Assembly: GCA_021776795.1 (NCBI GenBank)
Contig: JAJFFC010000008.1
Coordinates: forward strand, 1 to 64,000
Length of the DNA stretch: 64,000 bases
Direction of reading: 5' to 3'
From: Planctomycetota bacterium
Lineage (GTDB): Bacteria > Planctomycetota > UBA1135
Shown: positions 62,908-64,000 of the stretch, in pieces
Layout of the letters: every line of letters starts with the position of its first letter
Position numbering within the stretch: the first letter of the stretch is position 1
The notes under the pieces: generated by a model
Database searches by the model: none
Told to the model about the DNA's origin: nothing
The model's input: the letters and a program-made list of their open reading frames with translations, nothing else
Translations under genes and position numbers: made by a program

Positions 62908-64000
62908 TAGGGTAGGTCCTCCATCAGGGTGGCCTCGGAAGTCTCTATCCAAGGCAAACCAAAGAGGTGGGTTTCTTCGACCACGCCGGGGGCGGCATCG
63001 GCAAGAAGGAAGGCCGGAGGCGCCGCCAATACTTCCGCGCTGCCATCGGCGCGTTGTGTGACCACCCACTCCTGACCAGTTTTGGTGAAGCGTGCCAGCT
63101 CATGGCCCTTGCCTACCTCTTGGAGCGTGCGACGCAACAACAAGCCTTCGGCGCGGACTGGCTCAATCTCGAAAACGAGCTGGAATCCGGCCCAATTCCC
63201 GATGCTGAAGGCTTGTCCCGATTCGCGAATCAAGGCGATCTCTTGGCCACTGGAATCGAGCAAGCTGTACTCCACAAAGGCCACGCCATCGACAATCTCG
63301 GTGGCCTTGAGTTGAGCAGTCAAAGGCATTTCGGGTGCGCCGCCTGCCCGGCCAGGGATTCCCGGGCCAGGAGAACCTGTGCCCAAGGCTGGCGTCCATG
63401 CCCAGTCGCTGCGGGCTTCTTCCCATGCCATGGTGTAGACCAAACGACCAAGCGGCTCCAATGCAGCGCCGCCGCGCTCACCCCAGTCGGCGCGATTGAC
63501 AAAGTCGCCTTGACGCACGCCCAGTAGACGCACGGGTTGCGCTTCGTATTCCCAAGATAGTCCATCGAGGCAACCGACCATCAGGCCGCGCGGCAACAAC
63601 GGGCGCCCGTCGGCAATGGGCGGCAAAGTGCCACGCACCACCAACGGCCGTTCGCCCACTTGCATTTCGGTTTCCCCGGGCAGCAGCTCGTTTTGCTCTG
63701 GTCCAAAGGCAATCACATATTCGGCTAAGGCCAACTGCTGCGCTTCGGTTAAAGATTCCGCAAACCCAGGCATGGGCGTGCCGCCGATGCCACTCGCAAT
63801 CGTGCGTGCGACCGCAGTTGGTGTATTGCCAAAGGAGAAACCGCCAGAAAGAAAGCTCCGCGCAGGTCGGTCGAGCGGAACCATGCCCTTGCCGTCGCCG
63901 GTTTCGCCATGGCACATGGCGCAAAGACTCATGTACAGAGCCTTGGCATCGAGTTCGTCGGGATTGGGCACCGCCGGATCTTGAGCGGCTGGTGAGGCCG
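62907..64000 (-). CDS. secreted cytochrome c protein, 5' end outside window
   Basis: The visible frame runs through the window edge: ASPAAQDPAVPNPDEL precedes the listed GTG start and looks like the end of a signal peptide, so the true start lies beyond 64000. A class I cytochrome c domain follows (YMSLCAMCHGETGDGKGMVP with the CxxCH site, and a Met ligand in GGTPMPGFAESL). The rest has a beta-rich domain without recognised motifs. With the sorbosone-dehydrogenase fusion it suggests a periplasmic oxidation chain. Confidence 0.8.
   Translation of the reverse strand, partial: ASPAAQDPAVPNPDELDAKALYMSLCAMCHGETGDGKGMVPLDRPARSFLSGGFSFGNTPTAVARTIASGIGGTPMPGFAESLTEAQQLALAEYVIAFGPEQNELLPGETEMQVGERPLVVRGTLPPIADGRPLLPRGLMVGCLDGLSWEYEAQPVRLLGVRQGDFVNRADWGERGGAALEPLGRLVYTMAWEEARSDWAWTPALGTGSPGPGIPGRAGGAPEMPLTAQLKATEIVDGVAFVEYSLLDSSGQEIALIRESGQAFSIGNWAGFQLVFEIEPVRAEGLLLRRTLQEVGKGHELARFTKTGQEWVVTQRADGSAEVLAAPPAFLLADAAPGVVEETHLFGLPWIETSEATLMEDLP

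Overview
The window looks like chromosome of a deep-branching, Gram-negative planctomycete, probably one of the marine groups related to the Poly30-type lineages. That is inference from gene content. The evidence is: lpxA, an outer membrane with many secreted beta-propeller, FG-GAP and DUF4382 proteins, a TIGR02999-type ECF sigma factor close to a transmembrane Ser/Thr kinase with TPRs, BlaI/M56 regulation, sorbosone-dehydrogenase/DUF1080 fusions and multihaem cytochromes. Most of the window is visibly GC-rich with tightly packed, often ATGA-overlapping genes; the first ~1.7 kb and the insertion sequence look less GC-rich.

Layout. 1-1.85 kb: AT-richer end with a short secreted ORF (possibly a gene remnant), a secreted propeller-like protein, and the 5' part of a tRNA-Arg(CCT) without its 3' half. 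1.86-4.5 kb: two secreted repeat proteins (sialidase-like, PD40-like). 4.5-8.1 kb: convergent polyphosphate pair ppx/ppk1. 8.2-13.2 kb: two tandem copies of an MBOAT O-acyltransferase plus SGNH-like protein module, probably for acylating an exported glycan. 13.2-17.4 kb: operon topB-like topoisomerase, sulfotransferase-like protein, cytidine deaminase. 17.6-19.1 kb: a pseudopilin-like protein and a lipoprotein joining a tyrosine-phosphatase-like domain to a c-type haem domain.

19.2-34.2 kb is the most striking region: one minus-strand run of nine secreted amidohydrolase-fold paralogues (ten domains), overlapping or nearly touching, followed by a PrxQ-like peroxiredoxin and a TrpD2/YbiB-like protein. 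Only the third and fourth amidohydrolase genes (counted from low coordinates) keep the HxH metal site and the other expected ligands. The other seven have lost the HxH motif, and four carry charged coiled-coil insertions. This reads as an expanded active/pseudoenzyme system.

34.3-39.3 kb: lpxA-acs, then a cobalamin riboswitch in front of a secreted propeller that resembles BtuG in role and context, and an outer-membrane-barrel-like lipoprotein. 39.3-42.1 kb: BlaI repressor with two visible palindromic operators and an M56 sensor protease carrying a long periplasmic secretin-N-like tail. 42.1-44.3 kb: an isopropylmalate/isocitrate/tartrate dehydrogenase-family gene whose upstream region holds an insertion sequence with 24-bp inverted repeats. 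44.3-51.4 kb: FG-GAP protein, nine-haem cytochrome, a small beta-carbonic-anhydrase-like protein with a permuted fused aconitase-family enzyme, and a secreted protein. 51.4-64 kb: CPBP protease, a small secreted protein, a DUF4382 lipoprotein with a clear terminator, ECF sigma factor, a large secreted protein, Ser/Thr kinase with TPRs, thiopurine-methyltransferase-like enzyme, sorbosone-dehydrogenase/DUF1080 fusion and a 5'-truncated cytochrome c. At least four secreted proteins appear to end in the same C-terminal beta domain, possibly a surface-attachment or sorting module.
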